Source: Phyto melanocephala | Lineage: Eukaryota; Arthropoda; Insecta; Diptera; Rhinophoridae | Length of the DNA stretch: 64,000 nucleotides | Direction of reading: 5' to 3' | NCBI GenBank assembly: GCA_941918925.1 | Contig: OW799233.1 | Coordinates: forward strand, 84,078,055 to 84,142,054 | Part shown: positions 1 through 10,895 of the stretch, piece after piece | How the letters are laid out: every line of letters starts with the position of its first letter | Position numbering within the stretch: the stretch's first letter is position 1 | The notes under the pieces: model-generated | The model's database searches: none | The model's input: the letters and a program-made list of their open reading frames with translations, nothing else | Told to the model about the DNA's origin: nothing | Program-made: the position numbers and the translations under genes

Positions 1-264
1 AGCTCCGGCCTCATTTTTGAAGAAATAAGGTCCGATGATGCCACCAGCGTGAAAACCGCACCAAACGGTGCATTTTTCTGGATGTAATGGAGTCTGTAGG
101 GTCTCTTGTGGATTGGTCTCGCTCCATATGCGGCAATTTTGCTTATTAACAAACCCGTTAAGCCAAAAATGCGCCTCATCGCTGAACACAATTTTGCGAT
201 AAAATTGGACGTCCAGAATGCGCTTCGTCAAGAACAGCCGCGGTGCCCATATGCCCGAAATCAT
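1..264 (-). pseudogene. Tc1/mariner-superfamily transposase fragment, cut by window edge
   Basis: Read on the minus strand this stretch encodes an uninterrupted piece of a DDE-type transposase. The best-recognised part is KIVFSDEAHFWLNGFVNKQ, followed by NCRIW, LHPEKCTVWCGF and GGIIGPYFF. The D of FSDEAHF is the expected first catalytic aspartate, and the W-C-G and GPYFF motifs normally follow it in this arthropod family. The second catalytic residues would lie beyond position 1 and are not visible. Upstream of about position 215 the match fades, and in-frame stops appear beyond 270, so the N-terminal half is missing or frameshifted here. It would have mobilised its own DNA in the nucleus and is now a relic or an edge-truncated copy. 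The N-terminal part of what looks like the same family is at 40369-40720. Superfamily assignment is confident; the exact clade is not. Confidence 0.85.
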
Positions 265-384
265 TTTCAAATGTTAATGTCACGTATTGATCTTTCGAAT
301 AAAAAAAAAATTTTTGATTACAATTTAATTTTTTGTGTTATTTTTTACAATTTCAAGTTCTATCGGGCTTAAAAAGACACCCTT

Positions 385-800
385 TATAATGAAAACTAGC
401 CAAGATTTTTGATTTCATGTAATAGGTACGCTATTTTCTTTGTTATTTCTGACGTCCTCTTTGATTTTTAATTTTTACATAGTTAAATGTATTCTACTAG
501 TCAAGCCCTTTCATTTGATTCTCATATTGTTGGGGGTAAAAAAATTTGTTTCGCCATTTTGTTTCAGACACCATCTTGGTTTTTACACTTATTTATAGTT
601 TACTACATTTTACTGGCCGAGCGATTTTATTTACCAATATTGTGGGGATTAAAGGGGACAAAGCCGTAACTACTATATTTGACTCATATATTCGCCTTTA
701 TTCTAGGACGCCATCTTTGATTTTTCTCTATTTATAGCTTACTATATTTTAATATTCAATCCCTTTCACTTGATCCCCATCTCGGTTGTATAGAAACTGA
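385..800. repeat. Degenerate ~115-145 bp tandem repeat, about 3 units
   Basis: Three diverged units begin near 450, 567 and 709. Each opens with GAC(A/G)(C/T)C followed by a CTTTGATTTTT/CTTGGTTTTT-like segment and a TATTTATAG(T/C)TTACTA segment; two of them contain a CCCTTTCA(C/T)TTGAT box. A partial unit may precede them near 375. Small open frames here (e.g. 487-669, 546-737) are by-products of the repeat. The repeat may be the inside of a transposable element whose ends I cannot see. Confidence 0.55.
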
Positions 801-1110
801 AAAATATCTGTTTTCGTTTGTAAATTTAAGGAAAAACACCGAAGTTGTACTTTGGTGCAATTTTTTCTTAGAAATAATTTCTTTGGTATTTAAAGCGTGT
901 TTTAAACATGTTTAGGAGTTTGACAAAAATTTTATATATAAAAAAAAAAACTATTTTTTTTTAAATAATTTTGCCTATAACTTTGCCTGTTTGTCCAAAA
1001 CGTTTCATGAATATCTCTATAGGCATACTAAATATATAAATAGTAACAACTCTGTCTATAAATTATCCTAGGGACAGAAAATTTTAATTTTTGTCGTAAA
1101 AAAAGAGAAA
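801..1110. other. AT-rich spacer, nothing recognised
   Basis: Homopolymeric A and T runs and no open frame of note. No terminal repeat or target duplication was found. Confidence 0.5.
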
Positions 1111-1827
1111 ACAAATAAGAGTGCTATATTCGGACGTGCTGAATCTTATATACCCTTCACAACTTATGCAATAACAATTGTTTTTATCACCATGCATCTC
1201 ATATGAAATACGTACATATTAACATATAATTAACATACATATATAAAAACATCGCATTGTAAAATTATAAATTAAGTTTACGTATGTATAAAATTACAAA
1301 AAAAAAAAAAAATTAAAAAGAAATATTAAAAAACAAAAAAAAAGCAATAAAAAAAATTGAAAAAAAAATGTTTAAAAAAATAATAAAAATATAAATAATA
1401 TATAAAATAAAAAAAAAAATGATATAAAAAAATTTTTTTTGGCTCAGCTAGGATTCGATGCCACGTTTACTGTAACCAGTATATGTATGTTGTTGTTGTA
1501 GTTGTGGAAAAAAAGAGATAGTCGTGGTTTTTTGCTCATATCTCAGAAAGTTATGAGGCGATTATGCTGAATTTCAATAGCAACTCCCCGGATATTTCCA
1601 AAAGATTGATACCATACACAGATCTGAGAAACATATAGTTGCTTCTAAAAGTTAATTTCAACCAACACACGGACAGACGGACAGACGGTCAAGGCCTAAT
1701 CGACTCCTTTATTCATAAGCTTTCACAAAATATATATTTTATGGGGTTGGAAATAAAAATTGTAGAAATTTCAAACGGAATAACAAAGCTTTTATACCCT
1801 TGTGCACCACAGGTGTAGGGTATAAAA
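1111..1827 (+). mobile_element. DINE-1/INE-1-like element (Helentron-related), copy 1, core in orientation 1
   Basis: The left end carries the family start (AATAAGAGTGCTATATTCGG, an imperfect TTCGGC/GCCGAA hairpin, then TATACCCTTCAC). An A-rich tract follows, then the box starting GGCTCAGCTAGGATTC near 1441, a gttgttgttg microsatellite, and a conserved body with TTTTTTGCTCATATCTCAG, (ACGGACAG)n and a degenerate form of the GGGGTCGGAAATG block. The element closes with a hairpin formed by TATACCCTTGTGCACC and its complement around 1795-1826. The body matches the well-known Drosophila DINE-1/INE-1 block around CCGACCCCATAAAGTATAT. It is non-autonomous: no protein is encoded. No target duplication is visible, as expected for rolling-circle elements. 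Confidence 0.75.
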
Positions 1828-3839
1828 ACTATTTAAAATTATTCCTTAAAAATGTAGAACCTGAATCTCTGCTACTTATTGTAAGTTAAGTTATTAAGCA
1901 TTATGAAGTATGTCTAACTAACCTGTTAGCGCATTTTGCAAAATATCAGCTATTGTGATTTTAATTTATGAAATGGTGATTTGTACTTCACAATTAAGAT
2001 TTTTAACCGCATACATGTATTATGGTGAGTTGATGTAGTATTTCGATTAGACTAAATTTTAAAGATGATGTTTATGACGCTCTTATTCCCTATTGGACTG
2101 ATGGCTAGAGCAGAACAAAACAAGTAATAAAATGAAATATGATAAAAAACACAGAAAGAGGATTTCTCTTGGTAAATTTAAATCTAACCCCCGTTGTGGT
2201 TTGAAAAATATGAAAAAGGGCACATACAAGTTACCGAATTCAAATAATTTTACATTTAACACTTAATCACAAATCAAAGAGTGCGAATTAAATCGTATGT
2301 AGGTTATTCTTTCATAACAAATATATAAAATCGAATGAACTGCAGAACATGAAGTAGCGATTAACAAAACGCATGTGATTTTAAATTGCTTGAGTATCAA
2401 AACATGGGCGAGTATATAATAAATAAATATAATAATTACACAATCTGAACAAAAAAGTCTCAATAACTTTTAACAAATCACAATTCACATAAAAATTATA
2501 TCGCCATTTTATTTGCATCTAGGTTCAGATATTTTTTGAGTGTATATGTAACTTTGAGATGGTATGGGTAAATAAAAATAATACACTTTGAGACATACTC
2601 AAGAGACGGACAAACAGAATAACAGAGCAATTTTAGTTTTAGCCAAAGCGTTTGTATTTTGATTGATTTTAAATGATTATGGCTGACATTGATTTATGTT
2701 TTTAAGTTGCATATATTGGGCCAAAAGTAAGACAACACGATTACGACGATAAAGGCAACTGTGAAGTGGAGAGGACGACTACTATGACTGCAATAACGAC
2801 GATGACCATGATGATGGATACAACATTGAAAGCTTACAAATAAAGCAATTGTTCTAGGCAGACCCCGAAAAGTAGAAGGAAAATAAACGAACAAGTGGAG
2901 CAACCAACCTCAAAAAGCTATATATACAGAAAAACACAAGAAAAAAAAAACAGTTTTAAGAACAACTCTTACAAGAGAAAATAGAATACTGAATTTTAAT
3001 GCGATTACGCATCTCATATCAGAAACAAACACTGGCACAATAATGCCAACGGAGAGGCGGACAGTCAGACAGACAAACATTTACTTTGTGTTGTACAAAA
3101 ATAACATGTGGAGCAACCGGTCACTTTTTGGCTATTTTCATTATGTTTCTTTATTTGACTTAATTCTGCCTCCAAGTGTGCGTTTGAACTTTAACTAACA
3201 ACTACATGCAATAATGAAGGACCCCAATAATCCTTTTTTTATTTTCACTTCTTTATGGTTGGCGGTATTTGGCAAACAGTTACATATACACTTTACAAAT
3301 ACAATAATTTTTGCTGTGGAACCTTAATAGTAGAGTTTTGAATTTAGAATTTTTTAACGAAAAGTTTCTCTGTATTGAAAAAAAAGTATTACGAAATATC
3401 AAGTTATTCAAAGCACGTTCTTGACCTAATATAAGTAAAAACGCCCACAAAATTACCACAAGCTGAGCCAAAAAAATAAGACAATAAACGTCTATACAAA
3501 ATACGTACGAATTTCATGCAATGAAAGAAAAGCTAGCCATACGATGACATTCAGACAAGCATACGTTCATTCCTTTGACTCATATGTGCCGTCACTGTAT
3601 GGATTTAATTTGATTGGCTTTAAGTTTCAATACTGCATGGGATTTTTTTGCTTTTAAAATATCTTTGAAAAAGAAGAAAAAACTTTGCAAATTGTCTTTT
3701 TTGATACATTCAATCAATGAAAATTCTTTATTAAAGTCATGTGATTTGCTTATAAATAAATACAAAGATTATTAGAAATTTTTTATTAGATTTTTCCCCT
3801 TTGAAAAATGTCGAAATTGAATGGCTAAATTAATCTATC
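1828..3839. other. Non-coding stretch, nothing recognised
   Basis: AT-rich DNA with only short chance open frames (the longest near 2263-2463, 2694-2903 and 3280-3471, all minus). A block at 2690-2890 is somewhat richer in GC, with GAC/ATG simple repeats that read open on both strands; I take it as simple sequence. A short GACAGTCAGACAGAC tract at 3060-3080 resembles the pyrimidine/purine minisatellite of DINE-like elements, but no other part of the element is present. Confidence 0.45.
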
Positions 3840-4253
3840 TATCTGATTTTGATGAAATTTTCAGGGAATCTACAGAACATTTAGGCGGGTGACACTGTGA
3901 AGTCTGATTTTTGATTTTCGGTCTGCAGGCGGAGAGGCGTGCCAAAATCCAATTTTCATATTGCACCATCAATGACATATACATACATACATATATTTAT
4001 TTCGTTTGCTTTTTTATAACAAACTGTTAAATTGGTTATATAGTTCAAAAGCTATTTACAAGAAAACTTGTTGTTATTGTATGTTAATAATACTAACAAT
4101 GGGATTGACCCTATATCTACACCATATGTAAGTTAGGTATTCCATGGATTTTTATTTAAACACCGTAAATTTCGTTAAAACCTCAATTTAAATCGTTAGC
4201 TAATACAACACTTATGTTTGCTTAGGGCCAGCAACACGGACCGGGTCAGCTAG
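3840..4253 (+). mobile_element. Helitron remnant with intact 3' end
   Basis: The right end reads GGGCCAGCAACACGGACCGG and ends GTCAGCTAG before a host T. This is the CTAG|T terminus and GC-rich pre-terminal segment expected of a Helitron. Near 3846-3880 the text GATTTTGATGAAATTTTCA resembles the interior of the Helitron at 9759-10422 (reverse complement of about 10300-10330), supporting one broad family. A clear 5'-TC end was not found, so the left boundary is approximate. No Rep/helicase coding sequence is present. Confidence 0.6.
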
Positions 4254-5475
4254 TTTCAAATAAATTAAAGGGATTTTAACCGAGTCAAAAGCAGGGAAGC
4301 TGGGAATTTTGTAATATTTTGTAAAATTTAAATTTTTTATTTAAATGATTTCAGTACATTTCTAAACATAAAGAACATGTTGTTACTGAAATCAAATATA
4401 TTATTGTTTAAAACTAAGAGCTACTTACTCTATTTTATCATAAAAATCACATTATGTATGATATTTTAGTTGATATTATTCCGTTATGACCGATCCACAA
4501 ATTCTGGTTGTGATCTGTAAGTTCAGAAAGATATCTGCATCTACCTTGTTGTAAGGCATAATTTTTTGTCGTGAAACCTCATTATTTTCTAGTTATTATC
4601 TGTTAAGTTTGTACTAGTTTTTATATTTAAAATTGTAGGTGCAAATAGAAACAAGAAGTGTCATAAAGTAATAAATATTTTTTCAAGTAGACTAAAAATA
4701 CCTACATATGTCACATAAATATATTTCAAAATGCAATGAAAAAAGCCGACACAATGACCACATTATTACCGGCATCCTAACAGGTTTCAAAAGTACGCAC
4801 AAGTAAAAGATATTTGATGCAGTAAGTGCTAAACACAATGCAGCTATAAAGCAGTAAAGCCACTCGGCTCAAAACTGTTTACGTGTCATAAGTATATTTT
4901 TTTTATAAAAATTTCGGTTTTCAATAAAAATAAAAACTAATACATAAGATGTATACCATATCATTCGTAAAATTAGCGAACAACTCTTCAATACCTATAT
5001 AAGTATGCAACAATTAAATTATCTATTAAATAGGTCCATTGATGTTGTTTACTTTATTTATATATTTGAATGCCTGAAATTTAGTGAAAAAACTGTTGTT
5101 GCTTTTATTGTGTTTTCGCCTTAACAATTTTTGTAGTAAAAACTGTATGTAACTTGTGTGCAATAGCGCTTTGAGTGGTGGACTGACAAAACGCACTTCG
5201 AATTTTTTAAAGGCTGATTTTCGTTGTACTTTTTTGTTCGCACAATTGTTCTTTTTTAAGGTTTTCTTATTGGGTTTTTTTCAATGTGTAAGTAATGTTT
5301 TCAGGTTTAATACAGATGGAACTTGTACTATCGTACAGAATATTTTTAAATCGGATTTACCAAGGACTTACTTACTACTGTGCTACCCACTAATAGCAAA
5401 ATAAGATGTGTGTCTTACAAACAGACGAATAAGGTGGACATTCTTAAGAGTGACTCTATGGCAGATGCTACGGCC
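4254..5475. other. Non-coding stretch, nothing recognised
   Basis: AT-rich DNA without terminal repeats. An open frame at 5156-5404 (82 codons, plus) is phenylalanine-rich and gives no recognisable domain. Confidence 0.45.
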
Positions 5476-5760
5476 GCTTAATACTGTTTCTGTTGCAGCA
5501 GCACCATCGTCATCAACAACAACTGGTGACTGACTTTAACACACGTTTTCACGACAATGATGACAACATCTACAACAATTGTTTGCAAGAATTGTTTGTT
5601 TTCTTCAGTTGTTATTTACAATTTGACTGTGATGTTAAAATAACAAAAAAAAAGTATTTACTTTTTAGAAATAAAAAATTAAGTTGTTTTGGGTGTCTCG
5701 TCGTAGTTGTTGTTACTGCTGCTGCTGCTGCTGTTTGTGGTAAGGCCAGTAGGTGAGCGA
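5476..5760. repeat. CAG/CAA- and CTG-rich islet with small open frames
   Basis: A CAGCAGCACCATCGTCATC segment at 5496-5515 is followed by a GCTGCTGCTGCTGCTG tract near 5718-5733. The 87-codon plus frame at 5493-5756 starts MQQHHRHQQQ and follows an acceptor-like TGTTTCTGTTGCAG at 5483-5496, so an exon cannot be excluded. Its later part is carried by simple repeats and AT-rich codons, and I see no domain. Fly introns often contain such tracts, which is the likelier explanation. Confidence 0.35.
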
Positions 5761-5975
5761 ACAAGTATTTATACACTATTGAGGTGTATTGCATGGCATG
5801 GCATCTTGTAAGTTATGTACTCACCGTATGTATGTATATTATCAGTTCAAGTGATGTACTGCGTTAACTTGCTGTTGTTACTGTTACTGGCGTTTGTTGT
5901 TATTGTAGTTTCCTAACCTGATGCTGTTGTTGCAGCCTCTAACAATTGATCAAGTTGTTATTACTGTTGTTTTGC

Positions 5976-5996
5976 GTTAAGATCAATGATCTTAAC
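5976..5996. repeat. Perfect 21-bp palindrome
   Basis: Arms GTTAAGATCA and TGATCTTAAC are separated by one base. A second, imperfect palindrome (TAACAATTGATCAAGTTGTTA-like, 5940-5960) lies just upstream. The motif CTGATCTTAACAA recurs at about 53379-53392, again beside CTG/TTG tracts. Confidence 0.6.
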
Positions 5997-7165
5997 AAGT
6001 TTATAAATTTATTATTATGAAAGTAATTGAATGCAATTGTTGGCATGTTGTATGTACATCATTGAATTTGATATGTCGTCTGTTTATGTACTCAAAAAGA
6101 AGCATAAAAAAATTGCAACAAAAAAACCATGGTGTACGACACACAAATAATAATGACAATAATGATAAAATGACAAAAGAAACATGCAGTCGTTCTCAAC
6201 ATGATTTTGCCGTTCAGCAAAAAATCGATTAAGTCTTCAGATCTCAATCTGATTTAATTTTAAAAAGGAATTTTTGTATTTCTCTTAGCTTTTTTATAAT
6301 AATCAGAGGCAATATTTAGCGACAAAACCATTGTAATTTTAAAGAAACACGTTTAGTAACCAAAATTGGGAACAAAATAATACATATAAAGAGGTCCTGG
6401 CATTTAACTTATAAGTTAACATTAGACATAAATGTACCATATAAATATTGTAATTAAATGATAAGTAATATTTACTATTGTTTAAACTTCTAATTTAAAT
6501 AGTTCTATAATCCCTGAACAGCAACAGTAGGCATAACTCTACAATTCGTTTTTGTTGATGTAAATTTTAAAACTAAATCAATTCATGAAACAAAAATTCT
6601 TAAAAAAAAGATAAAAGAAACGTTTATTTTCTTTTTGTTTTTGTTAGAAAAATTTTGATGAAAAAAATACTCTACCGACCGAAAATAATCGAATTATTTA
6701 CAACAGAATAAATTCTAATTGAAAAATATTGTAACTTGACTATTTGTATCAATGTATTCGTTAGTGTTTGTAAAATTGTATATTAAATTGTGTTGTAGAC
6801 AAGAATTGAAACAAACAGAACAACAAAAAACAATTATTTTGTTGTTGTTGCTGCTGTTGATTCTGTTGCTTACATACATAAACTCAATACTGCATGTAAG
6901 CACATATGTAAGGATGTGTGTTAGTGTCAACAACAAAAGGGGCAATCAGTAACAAAGAAGTGGGGTATAAATACGCCCACGTTTACACTTAATAAAGAGT
7001 TACAAATAAAGGCTAGTATGCAGTTCGGCCAGAATTTCAGGCTGCCATAAGAAGTATGAAAAGAAATTTTAACGGAACTTATGACATTTGCTTACTAATA
7101 TAGGGACGCTATTACACAGTTGATATTTTCTTTGTCAATGGAATTTTTACGCATATCCACATATC
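5997..7165. other. Non-coding stretch, nothing recognised
   Basis: AT-rich with a GTTGTTGTTGCTGCTGTT tract near 6840-6856. A GGGGTATAAATACGCCCACG segment at 6961-6981 contains a TATA-box-like core, but no transcript evidence or downstream open frame accompanies it. Confidence 0.4.
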
Positions 7166-7742
7166 TTTTTATACCCTTCACCTGTGGTGCACAAGGGTAT
7201 ATATAGCTTTGTCATTCCGTTTGTAATTTGTACAATTTTCATTTCCGACCCCATAAAGTATATATTTTCTAAAAGATTATGAATAGAGGAGTCGATTAAG
7301 CCCTGACCGTCTGTCCGTCTATCCGTCTGCCCGTCTGTCCGTGTGTTGGTTGAAATCAACTTTTAGAAGCAACTATATGTTCCTCAGATCTGTATATGGT
7401 ATCAATCTCTTGGAAATATCCAGGAATGAATCGCTATTGAAATTCAGCACAATCGCCCGATAACTTTCTGAGATATGAGCAAAAAACAATAAAAAAAACT
7501 ACAAAAAAAAAATTTAAAAAAAATATAAAAAAAAAATAATAAAATATAAATAATATATTAAATAAAATAAAATAAAATTTTTTTGGCTCAGCTGGGATTC
7601 GATGCCACATTTATTCTAACGTGTACGTATGCACGTATTTTATATGGGATGAATGGTGATACAAACAATTGTTATTGCATGACTACACGTTGTGAAGGGT
7701 ATATAAGATTCGGCAAGGCCGAATATAGAACTGCTACTTGTT
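7166..7742 (-). mobile_element. DINE-1/INE-1-like element, copy 2, core in orientation 2, internal deletion
   Basis: On the minus strand the left end lies at about 7742 (CAAGTAGCAGTTCTATATTCGGC) and the terminal hairpin with TATACCCTTGTGCACC at 7166-7205. It contains the CCGACCCCATAAAGTATAT block and a (GTCCGTCT)n tract at about 7307-7342. Relative to copies 7 and 8 it lacks the gttgttgttg segment between the A/T-rich core and the TTTTTTGCTCATATCTCAG box. Open frames such as 7583-7834 arise from the element. Confidence 0.75.
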
Positions 7743-8370
7743 TTAATTTGATTATTTTTTACGTCTATTTTTTGTACTTCTGTTTGTATTACATAATTTG
7801 CTACAATACATTTATTCGGTGTAGAGATAAATGAACAATTTCGTTTGCGAAATTCAGGCAAAACTGCATACTAGACTTAAGTTGAAATATTTTTCGCTTG
7901 TTGGGTTTTATCCTGGAAAATTTACTAAAATGTATACCCTGTTGGAACTAACATCCTAAATGTAAGACTTATTTTAAACTACAATTACAATTCATTTTTA
8001 ATTTTTAATGAAATTTATCTCTTACAGAAAACATTCAAATAAAAATACATCTTCCTAATATTTACTTTAGCGACTTGTTGGTTTGTACTTAGTTTGATAT
8101 TTTATTATGATGTGTGTAACATTGAACTTAGATTGGCTCCTTTGGCTTTTTAAACAATGTTGATTACAGTTGATTTTTTTGCCTGCGCGCCCGTCCTCCA
8201 TCCTTTTGTTTTTCTACATGGTTACTGATGTTTGTAGTGCAGGAAGCATGATTTCGACGTTTGATTAAAACAAAAAAATGCGATATTTTCTACATGTGCG
8301 ATATTTTCTACATAATAATTAACAAATAGAATGGCATGATTAGTCTACAGGTCTACAAATAATTTTTTGG
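7743..8370. other. Non-coding stretch with a small direct repeat
   Basis: AT-rich; a 17-bp direct repeat TGCGATATTTTCTACAT occurs twice at about 8278-8313. Nothing else recognised. Confidence 0.45.
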
Positions 8371-8560
8371 CATGTCACCAGGGATGGAAATCATGGTACA
8401 ATTGTACTTTTTATGGTACATTTTTGACCTTGTTGGTACCGTGGTAATACCGCAAGCTACTTGGTACAATTTAAAATTTCGTCAATGTTCTCTTTAATTT
8501 TGTTTGTGTGTGTTTTATTTTACACTGTCAGCTTCTCTGTTTTTGTTGCAATGCTGTTGT

Positions 8561-8687
8561 CAAAGCGAATTCATGTACCAGGTGGTGTCAAGTCTGCTAC
8601 AACAAAATCTGCCTAGTACACTATTGCAAACTTCTTAGAAAAATGACCTGTTAATTTGGCACCACCTGGTACATGAATTCGACTTGG
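8561..8687. mobile_element. Small inverted-repeat unit (possible MITE) nested in the hAT element
   Basis: Perfect 21-bp inverted arms at 8567-8587 and 8660-8680 (GAATTCATGTACC...GGTGGTG and its complement) enclose about 72 bp, and similarity continues outwards for a few bases. The arrangement is that of a short palindromic MITE or of a fragment of a larger fold-back repeat. No target duplication could be defined. Confidence 0.5.
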
Positions 8688-8859
8688 CTGTTGTTATATA
8701 TATATTATTTTACTTATGATTCGTAAGCATGTAAGGTGGACTTTAAAAATGAAGTACTAAAATGGTTCGATAAGTTTACCCCAGAAAAAGTTATTATGTG
8801 AGAAACAAATTCAATGGTACCTGTTTTGGTAAAAAATGTTTCCACATGAACAAACAAAC

Positions 8860-9216
8860 TTTGAAGCAATAAATAATCAGTACAGAGCACTAACCGATGT
8901 GATTGAACTTAGATCACACAAAGATTCAAATATTTCCTATTTTTGGTCTAAAGTGTTACAGATGAAAAATGAATTAAATGAGTTCATGTTCCCAGATATT
9001 TAAAGAATTGTAAGATAAATTCTGTCTATTCCGCATTCCTCGCCCAACGTCGAACGAGTTTTTTCTTTCCAAAACTTAATTAAAACAAAGGAAAGAAATA
9101 TACTACATGTTTCTACAGTTTCAAATTTGATACAAACAAAAGATTTACTGATGTCAACAAATTCTTGTGGCTTTAACTTTAAAATAATAGAAAATTTATT
9201 ACCTAAAAATATTTAA
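8860..9216 (+). pseudogene. hAT transposase C-terminal relic
   Basis: One frame reads through the family's C-terminal region. It begins FEAINNQYRALTDV, then ISYFWSKVLQMKNELNEF, and then the hAT dimerisation motif SIPHSSPNVERVFSFQNLIK, with KTKERNILHVSTVSNL downstream; it ends at TAA 9214-9216. Two in-frame stops (TAA at 9001 and 9016) interrupt it, so it cannot make protein. The catalytic core and the N-terminal BED zinc finger are absent. The P-H-S...N-V-E-R-V-F-S pattern is characteristic of the dimerisation domain that closes hAT transposases. It lies inside the element bounded by 8379-9363, which agrees with its identity. Confidence 0.9.
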
Positions 9217-9471
9217 TAAATAACATTTGTTAAACAACCGATCTCTACGTATGTACCTATGAATGTAATATTTAATATTTTTTTATAGGTACCATAATGG
9301 CCTAAAAAGTACATTTTGTTTTCATACTTGGTACAAATTCATAAAAGCCTTTTTCCTTCCCTGCATGTCACTATGAGTTGAGCAATATGTATATTAACGA
9401 AAAAATTTTTTTTGATTTTTTGAACCATCAAAATATATATTTTTTTTTTAAATTTGTACTTATAAATTTAA

Positions 9472-9513
9472 AATTATTATTATTATTATTATTATTATTA
9501 GAAGAAGAAGAGT
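9472..9513. repeat. (ATT)n microsatellite followed by (GAA)n
   Basis: About ten ATT/TTA units run directly into GAAGAAGAAGAG. Simple sequence, no associated gene. Confidence 0.85.
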
Positions 9514-9758
9514 AGCTGAATTCATATATTAAGAATTTTGTCAACGTAGTATGATTTGTTCTGGTTTTAGTATGTCAAAACCAAGTACCTTCCGTACAAA
9601 CCATAAAAACCGAATATCAGTAATCGATAAGACATTCAAGATTGTTTATAATAAAGTGACATAAGCTATAAAACTTTAACTATTATTTTAGTGCTATATG
9701 CATAGAAATTATCAAAGTTTAATTGAGGTTTGATTAAACTCATTTTCTATATATATTA

Positions 9759-10422
9759 CTAGCTAATACCTGGTGTGCTTCGCCACCCCAAATTTTAGTA
9801 TTTAATTCATATGGCAGGTGCCACACCCACTATTGTTAATGCACCCATTTTTTTCCATAAATGTTTATTTGAATATCAAAGTTGCTTTTGCAAAATTTTA
9901 GTACTCTTATCGATATCGTTTTCCAGATATACGAATTTTAGTATTTAATTCATATGGTAGGTGCCACGCCCACTATTGTTAATGCACCCATTTTTTCCAT
10001 AAATGTTTTTTGAATAGCAAAGTTGCTTTTGCAAAATTTTAGTACTCTAATCGACATCGTTTTCCGAATATACGAATTTTAGTAATTCATGTGGCCAAGT
10101 CTACTATTGCAAGTACCCCCATTTTTACCAAAATATTCGTGTGGATTTCAAAGTTTACCGTACTTAATTTGAAGACTCTAGCAGCATTAACTTTCGTGAT
10201 ATATAATATTTAATACTTATTCTTTAATAGGGCGTGGCACCCCGACCACTTACAATTTCAAACCAAAGTATAGCCTATAGTTCCTTCCAGACATACAGAA
10301 AGATTCTGTGAAAATTTCAAGGAAATCGGTCCAGCCACTTAACCGTCTATAAAGCACAACCAAACATACAAACATATAAACATACAAACATACAAACACA
10401 CATTGATTTATATATATATAGA
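9759..10422 (-). mobile_element. Non-autonomous Helitron, complete, 664 bp
   Basis: On the minus strand the element starts 5'-TCTATATATATATAAATC (at 10422) and ends GGTATTAGCTAG-3' (at 9759), inserted between host A and T without a target duplication. These are the Helitron hallmarks. The interior holds about two and a half diverged units of about 135-140 bp, each with a GGTGCCAC(A/G)CCCACTATTG box (9816 and 9957) and a CGATATCGTTTTCC-like segment. A 5' segment of the text GGACCGATTTCCTTGAAATT is typical of dipteran Helitrons. No coding capacity. Confidence 0.85.
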
Positions 10423-10504
10423 TATACTTATGTATATAATAAATTAGTTTGCATAGGTTAACCCAATACTTACGCTAGACTTTTGTTTAACGGAAAACAA
10501 AGTT

Positions 10505-10895
10505 TTCTTTTGTGTACACGAGAGTGTATAAGGGCACATATTAGTTTGTTATTCCGTTTGTAATTTCTATAGTATTTATTTGCGACCCTATATCGTATAT
10601 ATAATATTCTGAATCCTTATAAAAAGAGAAGTCGATTTAGATATATTCGTTTGTCCGTAGGTATGAGCGTTGAAATAAACTTTTTTAACCTCCCACTAAT
10701 TCCACGGACTCGTATGTGGTATCAATTTATCAGAAATCCTTTCAAAAATCTTGGTATTGAAGCAATTCGAACTATTTGCGCCTGTGACATGAGCAAAAAA
10801 CCATGAATATATCTGAATTTTATTGAGATCGCAACAACAATATTCTATTTAAAAAACAAATCAAAAGCAGGCGGTGTTGAAACACTCTTACTTAT
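10505..10895 (-). mobile_element. Old DINE-1-like copy, diverged
   Basis: The order of conserved blocks on the minus strand is kept although each is mutated: GGGCACATATTAGTTTG (terminal hairpin side), GTTATTCCGTTTGTAATTTC, GCGACCCTATATCGTATAT, a GTCGATTTAG box, GACATGAGCAAAAAACCATG, and ACACTCTTACTTA at the far end. The AT-rich core is reduced. This is one of the oldest copies in the window. Confidence 0.65.

Larger units (their letters stand above)
8379..9363 (+). mobile_element. hAT element, degenerate, with 8-bp target duplication CATGTCAC
   Basis: The element starts CAGGGATGGAAATC and ends TTTTTCCTTCCCTG, giving imperfect terminal inverted repeats of about 14 bp (CAGGGAWGGAAA). The 8-bp duplication CATGTCAC is perfect at 8371-8378 and 9364-9371. 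CA..TG ends with an 8-bp duplication are diagnostic of hAT transposons. It carries a C-terminal transposase relic (8860-9216). At 985 bp it is much shorter than an autonomous hAT, so the N-terminal coding part is deleted. A small inverted-repeat unit (8561-8687) sits inside the 5' part. Confidence 0.93.

Noticed and set aside
7583..7834. Recurring open frame starting MAQLGFDATF (also at 33119-33400 and 38619-38921)
   Set aside because: It is the translation of the DINE core box beginning GGCTCAGCTGGG and appears in several copies with different frames and ends; it is repeat DNA, not a gene.
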